DNA of 31,064 nucleotides from an uncultured Pseudomonadota bacterium (GTDB taxonomy: Bacteria > Pseudomonadota > Alphaproteobacteria > RF32 > CAG-239), in the NCBI GenBank assembly GCA_949295395.1, contig CASFLB010000003.1, positions 1 through 31,064 on the forward strand, in the 5' to 3' direction. Below are positions 1 through 7,346 of this stretch, in pieces. Positions within the stretch are counted from its first letter, which is position 1. The number at the start of each line of letters is the position of its first letter. The notes beneath the pieces are model-generated. The model searched no databases, was not told the DNA's origin, and saw only the letters and a program-made list of their open reading frames with translations. Both the position numbers and the translations under genes were made by a program.

Positions 1-50
1 TTCATTCTAGCAAAGGAGTTTTTTATCTGTAAAGCTGTAAGCTCTTTGGA

Positions 51-75
51 ACTACCGGCCTAGCCGGTAGTTTTC
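51..75 (+). terminator. Rho-independent terminator of an upstream plus-strand unit
   Basis: A perfect 9-bp stem (51-59 with 63-71, loop CTA) is followed by a short T run (TTTTC). Its gene lies left of the window. A smaller imperfect hairpin (about 30-47) sits just before it. Two adjacent hairpins like these also occur at ends of IS200/IS605-type elements, so that is an alternative reading, with no transposase here to support it. Confidence 0.6.
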
Positions 76-81
76 TTGTTA

Positions 82-116
82 CAAAAAAATCCGCCAATCC
101 AAATGATGGGCGGATT
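82..116 (-). terminator. Minus-strand terminator-like hairpin
   Basis: The 8-bp stem AATCCGCC (88-95) pairs with GGCGGATT (109-116). On the minus strand it is followed by a run of seven T, as an intrinsic terminator should be; on the plus strand it has no T tract. No minus-strand gene precedes it closely, so it may only block read-through or antisense transcription across the 6S-like RNA. Confidence 0.45.
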
Positions 117-144
117 GTTAAATATTCATTCAAAAAAACAACGC

Positions 145-173
145 TTGATTTTTGCTTTGTTTTTTTATATTCT
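145..173 (+). promoter_or_regulatory. Candidate promoter of the 6S-like RNA
   Basis: A TTGATT box (145-150) lies upstream of an AT-rich TATATTCT segment (166-173). Using TATTCT (168-173) as the -10 gives a 17-bp spacer and a start near 178-180, exactly where the folded RNA begins. The -10 is imperfect, so this is tentative. Confidence 0.3.
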
Positions 174-177
174 TCTC

Positions 178-362
178 TTGAGGCGGGTGATGACCGTCTT
201 GAGGCTTGGAAACCTCTTTATACGCGTATATGTAAAAACGTTATTTTGCATGCTTTCTGGTCTATTGACTGGAAGGCGGTAAAATAAGCCTTGCGGTCAA
301 TATACCGCGCTATTCGTATAAATAGTTTCCAACTTCCAGTCGCTTTCATCAAGCGGCTTTTT
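178..362 (+). ncRNA. ssrS: 6S RNA-like rod-shaped regulatory RNA
   Basis: This gene-free stretch folds by eye into one long interrupted hairpin. Pairings from outside inward: 188-193/346-351; 195-196/341-342 and 198-199/338-339 (each pair flanked by mismatches); 201-204/333-336; 206-213/325-332; 218-224/315-321; 225-231/300-307; 241-249/279-287; 252-262/267-277 around a UAUU apical loop. Large bubbles occur at 232-240/288-299 and on the 3' side at 308-314. Several pairs are G·U only on the plus strand (203/334, 248/280, 254/275, 258/271, 259/270), which says the plus strand is the RNA. A rod of about 160-180 nt with a central bubble and its own terminator is the architecture of 6S RNA, which binds the sigma70 holoenzyme as a promoter mimic. 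No covariance search was run, so the family name is inference; the fold is directly visible. Confidence 0.6.
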
Positions 363-365
363 TTT
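338..365 (+). terminator. Terminator of the 6S-like RNA
   Basis: AGTCGCTT (338-345) pairs with AAGCGGCT (351-358) through one G·U, with a 5-nt loop and a T run to 365. It overlaps the outer closing pairs of the rod, so the two folds would be alternatives during transcription and after 3' trimming. Confidence 0.65.
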
Positions 366-390
366 AATATAAATAACAGGAAGTGATGCA

Positions 391-822
391 ATGAAACTTT
401 TTATAACTTTATTTTCGGTCTGTGCCTTTCTTTCGGCCTGCACCTCTTTAACCCGACAAGAAACTCAAACCCTGCGCAGTCTTGATGCTCACGGTATTTC
501 GGTTGATTATCCGGCCGGAAACTGGGAAAAGCCCGCCTCCCCCGCAGCCGCCGGCGCTCTCAACCTCATTTTAGGAGGCGGAAACTTTTATCTCGCGTCC
601 GGAAATGGCGCCCAATCCGAGCATTTTACTTATGGTTTTCTAAACCTGCTTACCTGGCCGATTTCAATTATTTGGGGTGTGCCGGAAGCTGCAATTGATG
701 CAAATACGATTAATCAACGCGAGCTGATTTTTTTCTACACCTTTGACCCGCAAGGCCAAGCCGCCCTTAAAGAGAGAAATCTCCAGCTCAATAACCAAGG
801 CATGGTTACCGAAATTAAATAA
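391..822 (+). CDS. Small outer-envelope lipoprotein of unknown function
   Basis: The 143-residue product starts with a short basic and hydrophobic signal and a lipobox LSAC ending at Cys17, so it should be lipidated and held on a membrane facing the periplasm. The mature part is not recognised. It has a Gly/Ala-rich hydrophobic stretch around residues 50-65 (ALNLILGGG) and a second apolar segment around 85-100 (LLTWPISIIWG) that could be a membrane-embedded hairpin. A Shine-Dalgarno-like AGGAAG lies 6-11 bases before the ATG. It follows the 6S-like RNA terminator directly, so it needs its own start or read-through, and it ends at a bidirectional terminator shared with the convergent gene. No catalytic motif is visible. 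Confidence 0.8.
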   Translation: MKLFITLFSVCAFLSACTSLTRQETQTLRSLDAHGISVDYPAGNWEKPASPAAAGALNLILGGGNFYLASGNGAQSEHFTYGFLNLLTWPISIIWGVPEAAIDANTINQRELIFFYTFDPQGQAALKERNLQLNNQGMVTEIK

Positions 823-830
823 CAAAAAAA

Positions 831-856
831 GGAACTTTGCTTAAAGTTCCTTTTTT
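831..856. terminator. Bidirectional terminator between convergent genes
   Basis: GGAACTTT (831-838) pairs with AAAGTTCC (843-850). It is flanked by an A run on the left and a T run on the right, so it works as an intrinsic terminator for the plus-strand lipoprotein and for the minus-strand gene ending at 864. Confidence 0.8.
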
Positions 857-863
857 CTTTCTT

Positions 864-1433
864 TTAAGAAAATAATTCTTCATAGCGAGCAAAAGCACTT
901 GTCTCCTGATACTTCTGCCACAAATCTTGATTGTCCGGTGTTTGCAAAAACTGAATTGTCTTTTGCTTCAATCGCCTCGTCTGCCAATACCACAATAAAA
1001 AAGCATCGACCACTTTTTCTGTATTTTTTTCTCGACGAATGGAAATCAACTGAATCTCATCTTCGGCGCTTAGCGGAAAATACTGTTCAAATAACACCAG
1101 CAACTTGGCTTTTCCGGCTTTGAACAGTTCCTGCTTAAACTCGCTCCAACAGGTCTGATAACCATAAACACCTGTCTTGCGCATTAGACTATGTTTAATC
1201 CAGCTCAAATAACACTCAATCTGAAAAAAATCATCCGCGGCAACCAGCCTTTTGATGTTGTCTTCAGTCCACAGATTATAGATAAAAAACAAAACAACCT
1301 TGATGCTTTTGTCTTCCCCCTTTAACAAATGGGGCGCATATTTCTGCCGCTCTTCAACAGACATTTCTTTTAAAGCACAAGCGGCTTTGGCCTGCACACC
1401 TTCCAAATTTTTAATAATTTCTGCTTCTTTCAT
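864..1433 (-). CDS. Hypothetical alpha-helical protein
   Basis: The 189-residue product has no signal peptide or membrane segment and is rich in Lys, Glu, Leu, Phe and Trp, suggesting a soluble all-helical cytoplasmic protein. I recognise no domain. The frame is clean and ends against a good terminator, which supports a real gene. The assigned ATG has no Shine-Dalgarno sequence, and a TATAAT-like hexamer lies only one base upstream of it. If that hexamer is a true -10, translation would have to begin further in, for example at the Met of MSVEERQ (residue 24). It is separated from the clpB unit by a terminator. Confidence 0.6.
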   Translation of the reverse strand: MKEAEIIKNLEGVQAKAACALKEMSVEERQKYAPHLLKGEDKSIKVVLFFIYNLWTEDNIKRLVAADDFFQIECYLSWIKHSLMRKTGVYGYQTCWSEFKQELFKAGKAKLLVLFEQYFPLSAEDEIQLISIRREKNTEKVVDAFLLWYWQTRRLKQKTIQFLQTPDNQDLWQKYQETSAFARYEELFS

Positions 1434-1455
1434 AATTATAACGTTTTAAAAATAA

Positions 1456-1493
1456 TACAAAAAACAGGGTAAAGTTTAAGACCTCACCCTGTT
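1456..1493 (-). terminator. Terminator of the clpB unit
   Basis: AACAGGGT (1463-1470) pairs with ACCCTGTT (1486-1493). Reading the minus strand, a T-rich tract follows the stem. It sits about 20 bases past the stop of the gene at 1513 and marks the end of the clpB-linked transcript. Confidence 0.65.
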
Positions 1494-1512
1494 GTTGTCA
1501 ACTTCTTTTCTT

Positions 1513-1944
1513 TCAAGCAAATTTCTTTGCAAAAGAAAATTTATCTTCACCATTAATTTTGGTGATGTTCGGATTTTCCAAAATGCTTGGAAGCTCTTGG
1601 CGACGGAAAACACTTCTGGCATCAGCTCCTGTCACAAACGCGGTCACATTTCCACGGCCGCCGTCGATAAAACGCTTGGAGGCAATCGACCAAATGTCAG
1701 CAATTTCTTCATTGCTTAATCCGCAGTCTCCGCTGGATAAACCAAGTTCAACAAGTTTGGCACCACAATCCGTATGCTCAATCATCATGCTTCCGGGGTG
1801 AGACTTGACATAAGCAAAGGCTTTGTCCCTATTCTCTTTTGTTGGAAGATAACTAATGCTATACAGCACAATCCCGTCTTTGGGCGTGCTGACATCATAG
1901 TCTTGAGCAATCCGAAATGCTTGTTGAAATAATTTTGATGCCAT
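1513..1944 (-). CDS. Hypothetical protein co-transcribed with clpB
   Basis: The 143-residue protein starts two bases after the clpB stop codon, so it is almost certainly translated from the clpB message. It has no signal peptide or membrane helix. It contains two short Cys/Asp motifs (HTDCGAK around 58-64 and SGDCGLS around 71-77) and a Gly-rich GGRGNVTAFVTGAD segment around 94-107. I do not recognise the family. The linkage suggests a role in protein quality control or heat stress, but that rests only on position. A terminator lies just after it. Confidence 0.75.
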   Translation of the reverse strand: MASKLFQQAFRIAQDYDVSTPKDGIVLYSISYLPTKENRDKAFAYVKSHPGSMMIEHTDCGAKLVELGLSSGDCGLSNEEIADIWSIASKRFIDGGRGNVTAFVTGADARSVFRRQELPSILENPNITKINGEDKFSFAKKFA

Positions 1945-1946
1945 CC

Positions 1947-4541
1947 TTATTTTTTCCTCTTATTCTTAACCACATCAAGTTGACCATCGCTGCCAACCAC
2001 AATATCGGCTGTGTCATTATCCTCTATCTCGCCGGATAAAAGCTTTAACGCCAGCTTGTTTTCAATCTGATTTTTCAGCAAACGTCTGAGCGGACGCGCG
2101 CCATAAACCGGATCATAACCATTGTTGACAATCCAAACAAAGGCCTGATCTGTTACATTAAGCGTTATATTATGCTCTGACAAGCGTTTTTCAATATTGC
2201 TTATCATAATCTTCGCAATTTCCTTGATATTTGACTTATCAAGCTTGTGGAAGAAAATGATTTCGTCAATACGGTTAATAAACTCCGGACGGAATGAGGC
2301 TTTAACAATATCCATTATCTGTGCCTTAATCTTGCGGGCATCATCACCGCCGGTCGCATTGGTCAAAATATCGGACCCAAGATTTGAGGTCATGATGATA
2401 ATGGTATTTTTAAAGTCAACGGTCCGGCCTTTACCATCGGTCAAACGACCATCATCCAATACCTGCAACAAAATATTGAAGATATCCGGATGCGCCTTTT
2501 CAACCTCATCAAACAAGATAACCTGATAAGGACGACGACGAACCGCTTCGGTCAACATACCACCTTCATCATAGCCGACATATCCCGGAGGAGAACCAAT
2601 CAAGCGAGCAACCGCGTGCTTTTCCATATACTCACTCATGTCAATACGCAACATCGCGTGTTCATCGTTAAACAGAAACTCGGCCAAGGCTTTTGAAAGC
2701 TCGGTTTTACCAACACCCGTCGGACCTAAGAACAAGAACGAACCGATTGGTTGGTTGGCATCAGAAATGCCGGCACGGGAACGACGAACCGCGTTAGAAA
2801 TAGCCACAATCGCATCTTTCTGCCCGACAACACGCTTTGACAGATAATCTTCCATATGCAAAAGTTTTTCTCTTTCGCCTTCCAGCATTTTATCAACCGG
2901 AACACCTGTCCATTTAGAAACAACAGCGGCAATATTTTCATCCGTTACGGTTTCGCTGGCTTTGTTTTTGTTGCTCTTAGCCTCTTCTTCAAGCTCTTTT
3001 AGCTGATTTTCAAGCTGCGGAATAATGCTGTATTGCAACTCGCCGGCTCGTTCATAACGTCCATCGCGTTTGGCAATATCAACCTCTATTCTTGCCTTAT
3101 CCAGCTTGTCTTTAATCGCGGTTAAGTCAACCAAGCCTTGCTTGTCCTTTTTCCATTTTTCTTCCAGCGTTTTGGCCTTGCTTTCCAAACCAGAAATTTC
3201 ATAGCCAATTAATTCTAAACGAGATTTCGACTGCTCATCGGTTTCTTTCTTCAAGGCTTCACGCTCAATTTTCAACTGCAAAATTCTACGGTCAAGCTCA
3301 TCAAGCTCTTCCGGCTTTGAGTCAACCGCCATACGAACGGAGCTTGCCGCCTCGTCCATCAAGTCAATCGCCTTATCCGGCAAAAATCTGTCGGTGATAT
3401 AGCGATTTGACAATGTGGCCGCGGCAATCAAGGCACTGTCAGCAATTCGAACACCATGGTGTAATTCAAACTTGTCTTTTATACCGCGCAGAATCGAAAT
3501 TGTTTCTTCAACACTCGGCTCGCCAACAAAAACCGGTTGAAAACGACGGGCCAAAGCCGCATCTTTTTCAACATATTTTTTATATTCATTTAAGGTTGTC
3601 GCACCCAAACAATGGAGCTCGCCTCTTGCCAAAGCCGGTTTCAACAAGTTTGAGGCATCCATAGAACCTTCGGAAGCTCCGGCTCCGACAATCGTGTGCA
3701 TTTCATCAATAAACAAAATGATGTTGCCATCGGATTCTTCAACTTCTTTCAGAACCGCTTTTAATCTTTCCTCAAACTCGCCACGGAATTTTGCTCCGGC
3801 AATCAAAGCCCCCATATCCAGCGCCAATAAGCGTTTATGCTGCAAGCTTTCCGGAACATCGTTGTTTACAATTCTGATTGCCAAGCCCTCGACAATTGCC
3901 GTTTTACCAACGCCCGGCTCACCGATTAAAACCGGATTATTTTTGGTACGGCGCGACAAGACTTGTATCGTCCGGCGAATTTCATGCTCACGTCCAATAA
4001 CCGGATCAAGTTTTCCTTCTTGGGCTTTAGCCGTGATATCTATCGCATATTTTTTCAACGCGTTAAAATTATCTTCGGCATTTTCCGAATCGGCGACACG
4101 GCCTTTTCTCATCTCGTTTACAGCTTGATTCAGCGCTACCGGATTGGCTCCGCATCCTTTGAGCAAATTATAGGCCTTTGTGCCGGCTAGTTGCACTAAG
4201 GCTTGCAAAATGCGCTCAACCGTTACATAGCTGTCACCAGACTTTTCTGCCAGCTTTTCCGCTTCCATCATCACGCGAGTAAAGTCCTGATTCATCACAC
4301 TCTGAACCCCACTTCCCTCTACGGACGGAAGCTTTGCAATTTCCTCAGCCACACGCGTTTTGAGCCGGCTAACATCAACACCGGAGTGCTGCAACAACTC
4401 TTTTACTGTTGTGTCTTTGCCTTCAAGCATTCGGTTTAGCAAATGTTCCGGCGTAATATATTGATGATGTTCTTTGACGGCCTGATTCACCACATCTTGA
4501 ACCAGCTCTTTTGACTTTGCCGTTAATTTCTCAAAATCCAT
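1947..4541 (-). CDS. clpB: ClpB disaggregase (HSP100 chaperone)
   Basis: This is a hexameric AAA+ ATPase that pulls polypeptides out of aggregates together with DnaK/DnaJ/GrpE in the cytoplasm. At 864 residues it has the normal length. In order: a Clp N-terminal repeat domain (about 1-145); first AAA+ module with Walker A GEPGVGKT at 207-214 and Walker B LFIDEMH; the coiled-coil middle domain (about 400-525) that separates ClpB from ClpA; second AAA+ module with Walker A GPTGVGKT and the pore motif GYVGYDEGG; and the C-terminal small domain. Placement beside DUF4167 and prmC is a known alphaproteobacterial order. A sigma70-like promoter lies upstream; I saw no convincing heat-shock sigma or CIRCE element. 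Confidence 0.98.
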   Translation of the reverse strand: MDFEKLTAKSKELVQDVVNQAVKEHHQYITPEHLLNRMLEGKDTTVKELLQHSGVDVSRLKTRVAEEIAKLPSVEGSGVQSVMNQDFTRVMMEAEKLAEKSGDSYVTVERILQALVQLAGTKAYNLLKGCGANPVALNQAVNEMRKGRVADSENAEDNFNALKKYAIDITAKAQEGKLDPVIGREHEIRRTIQVLSRRTKNNPVLIGEPGVGKTAIVEGLAIRIVNNDVPESLQHKRLLALDMGALIAGAKFRGEFEERLKAVLKEVEESDGNIILFIDEMHTIVGAGASEGSMDASNLLKPALARGELHCLGATTLNEYKKYVEKDAALARRFQPVFVGEPSVEETISILRGIKDKFELHHGVRIADSALIAAATLSNRYITDRFLPDKAIDLMDEAASSVRMAVDSKPEELDELDRRILQLKIEREALKKETDEQSKSRLELIGYEISGLESKAKTLEEKWKKDKQGLVDLTAIKDKLDKARIEVDIAKRDGRYERAGELQYSIIPQLENQLKELEEEAKSNKNKASETVTDENIAAVVSKWTGVPVDKMLEGEREKLLHMEDYLSKRVVGQKDAIVAISNAVRRSRAGISDANQPIGSFLFLGPTGVGKTELSKALAEFLFNDEHAMLRIDMSEYMEKHAVARLIGSPPGYVGYDEGGMLTEAVRRRPYQVILFDEVEKAHPDIFNILLQVLDDGRLTDGKGRTVDFKNTIIIMTSNLGSDILTNATGGDDARKIKAQIMDIVKASFRPEFINRIDEIIFFHKLDKSNIKEIAKIMISNIEKRLSEHNITLNVTDQAFVWIVNNGYDPVYGARPLRRLLKNQIENKLALKLLSGEIEDNDTADIVVGSDGQLDVVKNKRKK

Positions 4542-4587
4542 TTTGCCTCACCTTTTCGTTATCTTAAAAATTCTTGTTCTCTTTATT

Positions 4588-4616
4588 ATATAAGAACGCC
4601 ATGAGGGCAAAATCAA
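4588..4616 (-). promoter_or_regulatory. Candidate clpB promoter
   Basis: Reading the minus strand, TTGATT (4611-4616) and TTATAT (4588-4593) are separated by exactly 17 bases, with a start predicted near 4580 and a leader of about 40 bases. It resembles a vegetative promoter rather than the heat-shock sigma consensus. Confidence 0.4.
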
Positions 4617-4633
4617 TAAATATTAGAAATTTT

Positions 4634-5803
4634 TTATTCCGTTTTTTTATTTCCTTGCGGCATAAGACGTATCAATGTCAGCTCTGAGGGAGCTAAAAGC
4701 CTCATCATCGGTCCCCATGTTCCATAGCCGTTGGAGACATACATATCCATGCCTTTAACCTTGTATAAACCTGATATATAGTGATTAGCCGCCCTCACTA
4801 AATGATGAAACGGATAAATCTGCCCGCCGTGGGTGTGTCCCGAAACAATCAAATCAACAGCCTTCTTATATAACTTATCGGCAAAAGACGGACTATGCGA
4901 CAGCAAAATTTTGTAACTTTTATCCTCACGGTCTTTTAAAAGGCGGTCAATATCGACTCTTAAATCTCTTGGTGCCCCTTTTACCGAATTATAGTCAGGA
5001 ATCCCCCCCACATAAATGTTCAACTTCGGAATGTAAACTCCTGTATTGTATAAAAGCTGAAAACCCATTTCCTGAAATTTAGGCATCCATGAGTTTAGTC
5101 CCGAATAAAACTCGTGGTTTCCTAAGGAAAGAAACGTTCCGTATTTCCCTTTGATTTCTTTCAAAATTTCTGTTTGTTTGGGCATGGACTGAAGACGATC
5201 ATCAATAATATCTCCGGCCATAACCACTACGTCCGGACGCAAACCTTTGATTTGAGACACCAGTTTTTTTAACTTTTTTTCCGATGTCGTACGATTGGCA
5301 TGGAGATCGCTTAATAAAACAATATCCGTTGGCTGTTTTATTTTGTCGCTGTATAAAATCACTTCTTTGATTGGGGGCGTTTTCCAGCCTTCATAAAGAC
5401 CATACACCGCTAATGTTAGTGCTAAAAGGCAAGCGGTAATATTTGCCTTGTTTATCAAGCCTGGTGCCATTGGATTTAGAAACGAATCGGGTCTACCTGA
5501 CCATAAGATAATTTTATGAATAAAAAACCACAAAAAATCTCTGACTAATAGAATGCAAAAAAGGATAAAAACAAAGCCAAATAAGCTATACAGCACATTG
5601 TTTGCCAACGTATAAGCCGTGCCCTCAAGCCAATGATTGTGCCTTATTATGCCCAAAATCAGCGGAGCTTCCCAGCCTAAAAGCACAATAAGGGAAATTA
5701 AGACCTTTGCGCTGAACGCATATACGCTGTAAGCACATAAAATTCGAATGCTTATCAAAGATGCCGATAAGGAAATTAAGAAAAAGGCTATAAAAAAATA
5801 CAT
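4634..5803 (-). CDS. Membrane-anchored metallophosphoesterase (YkuE-like)
   Basis: The 389-residue protein has four or five hydrophobic helices in residues 1-135, then a calcineurin-like phosphoesterase domain from about 150. The metal-binding set is complete: D-x-H at 166-168, GDIID at 197-201, GNHE at 228-231, H303, and GHTHGGQ at 322-328. This order fits the YkuE/YaeI type, which binds two metal ions and cleaves phosphoesters at the membrane surface; lipid substrates are reported for some relatives, and the substrate here is unknown. It lies between the DUF4167 gene and clpB, where alphaproteobacteria usually have no gene, and is probably co-transcribed with DUF4167 (33-bp gap). Confidence 0.9.
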   Translation of the reverse strand: MYFFIAFFLISLSASLISIRILCAYSVYAFSAKVLISLIVLLGWEAPLILGIIRHNHWLEGTAYTLANNVLYSLFGFVFILFCILLVRDFLWFFIHKIILWSGRPDSFLNPMAPGLINKANITACLLALTLAVYGLYEGWKTPPIKEVILYSDKIKQPTDIVLLSDLHANRTTSEKKLKKLVSQIKGLRPDVVVMAGDIIDDRLQSMPKQTEILKEIKGKYGTFLSLGNHEFYSGLNSWMPKFQEMGFQLLYNTGVYIPKLNIYVGGIPDYNSVKGAPRDLRVDIDRLLKDREDKSYKILLSHSPSFADKLYKKAVDLIVSGHTHGGQIYPFHHLVRAANHYISGLYKVKGMDMYVSNGYGTWGPMMRLLAPSELTLIRLMPQGNKKTE

Positions 5804-5836
5804 CCCCTTTCCTCCCTGGCTTATGTTTGTTATGGA

Positions 5837-6346
5837 TTATACTTCCGCAACGGCAGCAGCCGCTTTACGACGATAAACTCTTTTTTTAGGAGCCGGAGCT
5901 TTTTCAGCCTCTGCATTTTGAGCTTCTGAAATTTCAATAACCGTAAAAGCTTTTTTCTCAACAACCGGAGCATCTTCAACCGGTGCGGCGGCAACTTCTG
6001 ATGCTTGAGTTTCCATGCCATTATCATTCTCGGCAACTTGTTTCTCGGCAACATTTGCCTCAACAACATTTTCAGCTTCGTGATTAAAATTATTACGTTG
6101 CATTTTCTTTTCATTAATCTCGGTGACAATCTTGCGATAATGTTCAGCATACTGACGATAGACCTCTGCCGTAACATAGTCGTTATTACTCATGCTGTCT
6201 TTGGCTAAATCATTATATTTTTTGATTAAGTCCAGCGCTGTGCCGGTAATCTTTCCGGCTGGCGAGGTGCTGTCAAATTTGTAATTAAGTGAATAAACCT
6301 GATTATTGTAATTGTTGTTACGATATTTGTTATTTATTTTTTTCAT
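5837..6346 (-). CDS. DUF4167 domain protein
   Basis: The 169-residue basic protein begins with an Asn/Arg/Tyr-rich tract, followed by the conserved DUF4167 core (about 20-80: FDSTSPAGKITGTA, then helices containing DYVTAEVYRQYAEHY). The remainder (about 85-169) is a low-complexity tail of Ala, Glu, Val and Lys ending in a basic KKRVYRRK patch. The family is almost confined to Alphaproteobacteria and has no assigned function; the Asn/Arg-rich start and basic end suggest nucleic-acid or ribosome contact, which is inference. It follows prmC after a 154-bp AT-rich gap that carries two AGTACT palindromes, so it may have its own promoter. Confidence 0.88.
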   Translation of the reverse strand: MKKINNKYRNNNYNNQVYSLNYKFDSTSPAGKITGTALDLIKKYNDLAKDSMSNNDYVTAEVYRQYAEHYRKIVTEINEKKMQRNNFNHEAENVVEANVAEKQVAENDNGMETQASEVAAAPVEDAPVVEKKAFTVIEISEAQNAEAEKAPAPKKRVYRRKAAAAVAEV

Positions 6347-6433
6347 ATTAAATCCATAATTCGAGTAATGATTTCTACACGAAAATCTTTTCCTAATGCG
6401 ATAAAAAAATACTTCAGTTTCGGGAAAAAATTC

Positions 6434-6465
6434 TTAGTACTAAAACATCAAAAACAAGTACTACC
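6434..6465. promoter_or_regulatory. Paired AGTACT palindromes upstream of DUF4167
   Basis: TTAGTACTAA (6434-6443, a perfect palindrome) and AAGTACTACC (6456-6465) share the core AGTACT. Their centres are 21 bp apart, about two helical turns, in the gap between prmC and the DUF4167 gene. The layout suits a dimeric repressor bound at two sites on one DNA face. The regulator is unknown, and I found no matching copy elsewhere in the window. Confidence 0.25.
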
Positions 6466-6500
6466 GTGCTTATAATACATAATAATTTTTAATTTGCAAT

Positions 6501-7346
6501 TTATTTTTTTAAAATTATACAACGCTCAACGCCGCCTAAATCGCGCAAGGTCTTTTGCCAATTAAGCCCCTGTTTTTCAAAAATATTTTTAACATCCTCT
6601 GCTTGATTTATTCCGCATTCAAGCAAAAGATATCCCTCTTTGCTTAAAATTTGAGGAACTTTCTTTGCTATCAGACGATAATGGTCGTAACCATCCTCTC
6701 CGCCGTCCAAGGCTCCAAAGGGATCATAATCTTTAACTCCCGTATCTAATCCTTTAATATCTTCACGCGGGATATAAGGCGGATTTGAAACAATCATATC
6801 AAACTCTTCCCCAAGTTTGTCGGCAAATTTCTCATCGTCCCAACTTAATTCCTTAAAGCAACATCTTTGTTCAACGCCAAGCCTTTGGGCATTTTCTTTG
6901 GCTATTGTCAAAGCTTTGTTTGAAATGTCAACACCAACACCAAAAAGCGACGGAAAATCTGCCAGTAATGATAAAAGAATGCACCCTGAGCCCGTGCCTA
7001 AATCCAAGACCTTTTTAAGATTGTTTTTGAAAATTAACTTTCCGGCTGCCTCCACAAGCGTTTCCGTGTCCGGACGAGGAGATAAAACGTCTTGACTCAC
7101 CTTAAATCGATATTTGTAAAAATCTTTTTCGCCAATAATCTTGTCAAGCGGACAGCCTTGACTTCGTTGTTTTATTATACTCTCAAGCTGTTTATGTTGC
7201 TCAATTGTCAATGTGTAGGTTTTAGGAATAATCTCGTTATCATCTTTTTTTAACACATACCCCATGATTATCCGCCCTTCTAATCTTGGCGAATCAACCT
7301 TTCCGGCTAAGGACTTTACCACATTGTCAAATTCTATCTTTATCAT
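6501..7346 (-). CDS. prmC: Release factor glutamine methyltransferase PrmC
   Basis: PrmC methylates the glutamine of the GGQ motif in release factors 1 and 2 using S-adenosylmethionine. The 281-residue protein has the N-terminal helical substrate domain (1-80), the SAM-binding loop DLGTGSG at 115-121, the acidic GVGVD turn at 136-140, and the NPPY catalytic motif at 188-191. The start codon overlaps the stop of the preceding gene in an ATGA, so translation is coupled. In most alphaproteobacteria the upstream neighbour is prfA, its substrate's gene; here prfA is replaced by signalling genes. Length and motifs are normal, so it should be active. Confidence 0.95.
   Translation of the reverse strand: MIKIEFDNVVKSLAGKVDSPRLEGRIIMGYVLKKDDNEIIPKTYTLTIEQHKQLESIIKQRSQGCPLDKIIGEKDFYKYRFKVSQDVLSPRPDTETLVEAAGKLIFKNNLKKVLDLGTGSGCILLSLLADFPSLFGVGVDISNKALTIAKENAQRLGVEQRCCFKELSWDDEKFADKLGEEFDMIVSNPPYIPREDIKGLDTGVKDYDPFGALDGGEDGYDHYRLIAKKVPQILSKEGYLLLECGINQAEDVKNIFEKQGLNWQKTLRDLGGVERCIILKK

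Noticed and set aside
76..282. 68-codon plus-strand frame over the 6S-like RNA
   Set aside because: It starts in a terminator-like hairpin, has no ribosome-binding site, and the region is better explained by RNA pairing with strand-specific wobble pairs.
3694..4128. Long plus-strand open frame of 144 codons inside clpB
   Set aside because: It is antisense to the conserved first AAA+ module of clpB; its codons are simply the shadow of a well-constrained gene and it has no ribosome-binding site.
4542..4633. Heat-shock sigma promoter or CIRCE operator before clpB
   Set aside because: No CTTGAA/CCCCAT pair and no TTAGCACTC inverted repeat could be found; only a vegetative-type promoter is visible.
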